From Thermoguttaceae bacterium (GTDB lineage Bacteria > Planctomycetota > Planctomycetia > Pirellulales > Thermoguttaceae), in NCBI GenBank assembly GCA_028694795.1, contig JAQVKF010000010.1, positions 1 to 39,888 of the forward strand: a DNA stretch of 39,888 nucleotides, written 5' to 3'. The notes beneath the pieces were generated by a model that was given only the letters and a program-made list of their open reading frames with translations, had not been told where the DNA came from and made no database searches. Positions 39,578 through 39,888 of the stretch are shown here, in pieces (position 1 is the stretch's first letter; each line of letters opens with the position of its first letter). The translations under genes and the position numbers were made by a program.

Positions 39578-39888
39578 ATGAATATTTTATTGCAGCTTCG
39601 AAAATTTTTGGAGATGATTCGATTCAGTCATACCTTTTTCGCGTTGCCCTTCGCGTTGCTCGCACTGCTCATGGCGTGGAGCGCGACACCCACGATGGAA
39701 CCGTCCTGGGAATTGCGTCTGTGGCAACGTGGAATCGAATATTTCGCCCCATCTTCACCCACTTCCGCAACATACACCTCGAATTTCATCGCCAGTTCCA
39801 CTCCCGCGGATAGTACGCCCCCAGTAGAAACATCTGTGAAGAGAGCCGCTGGGCAAGCGGATACTACGGTAAATCGGGCGGTACCGTC
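39578..39888 (+). CDS. UbiA-family prenyltransferase (4-hydroxybenzoate or menaquinone pathway type), N-terminal part, truncated by the window edge
   Basis: MNILLQLRKFLEMIRFSHTFFALPFALLALLMAW matches the UbiA N-terminus; the frame stays open to the window end, so it is missing from the ORF track. Confidence 0.75.
   Translation, partial: MNILLQLRKFLEMIRFSHTFFALPFALLALLMAWSATPTMEPSWELRLWQRGIEYFAPSSPTSATYTSNFIASSTPADSTPPVETSVKRAAGQADTTVNRAVP

Noticed and set aside
1-39888. CRISPR arrays, tRNA or rRNA genes, transposases, phage genes
   Set aside because: No regularly spaced repeats of CRISPR type, no tRNA cloverleaf or rRNA sequence recognised by eye, and no transposase, integrase or phage structural motifs in the ORFs; a tRNAscan/Infernal run would be needed to exclude small RNAs fully.

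Overview
The window reads as planctomycete-like chromosomal DNA, inferred from the DUF1559 prepilin-type protein, the DUF1571 and DUF6941-like proteins and the AsmA-like giant protein. No phage, CRISPR array, rRNA or tRNA was recognised. The left third is a minus-strand Complex I cluster in the order nuoA-C-D-H-J-[Tat-signal glycosidase-like gene]-K-L-M. The rest holds a xylose-isomerase-like TIM barrel, a TrmH-type RNA methyltransferase, a PQQ-like beta-propeller protein, a LuxR-type regulator with a degenerate receiver domain, a TIGR01212-type radical SAM protein, a 1642-aa AsmA-like protein, a DUF1571 protein, a small lipoprotein, a DUF1559 protein, thiG and thiS, a sigma-70 factor with an N-terminal HTH, a secreted hypothetical, guaB, a ROK kinase, an M28 peptidase, a DUF6941-like protein and the start of a UbiA-family prenyltransferase cut by the window edge. 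The strongest unexplained signal is in the Complex I membrane arm. NuoM carries a ~285-residue C-terminal Ala/Lys/Glu helical tail ending in a Pro-Glu repeat, resembling TolA/TonB envelope-spanning segments. NuoA, NuoJ and NuoL carry long low-complexity insertions, all in loops predicted to face the periplasm, some with paired cysteines. All Fe-S/FMN subunits (nuoB, E, F, G, I) are absent from the cluster as seen here. A dispersed intergenic repeat family, operator-like tandem repeats ahead of the sigma factor and clear hairpin terminators are also visible. All identifications come from reading translations; no database search was possible.
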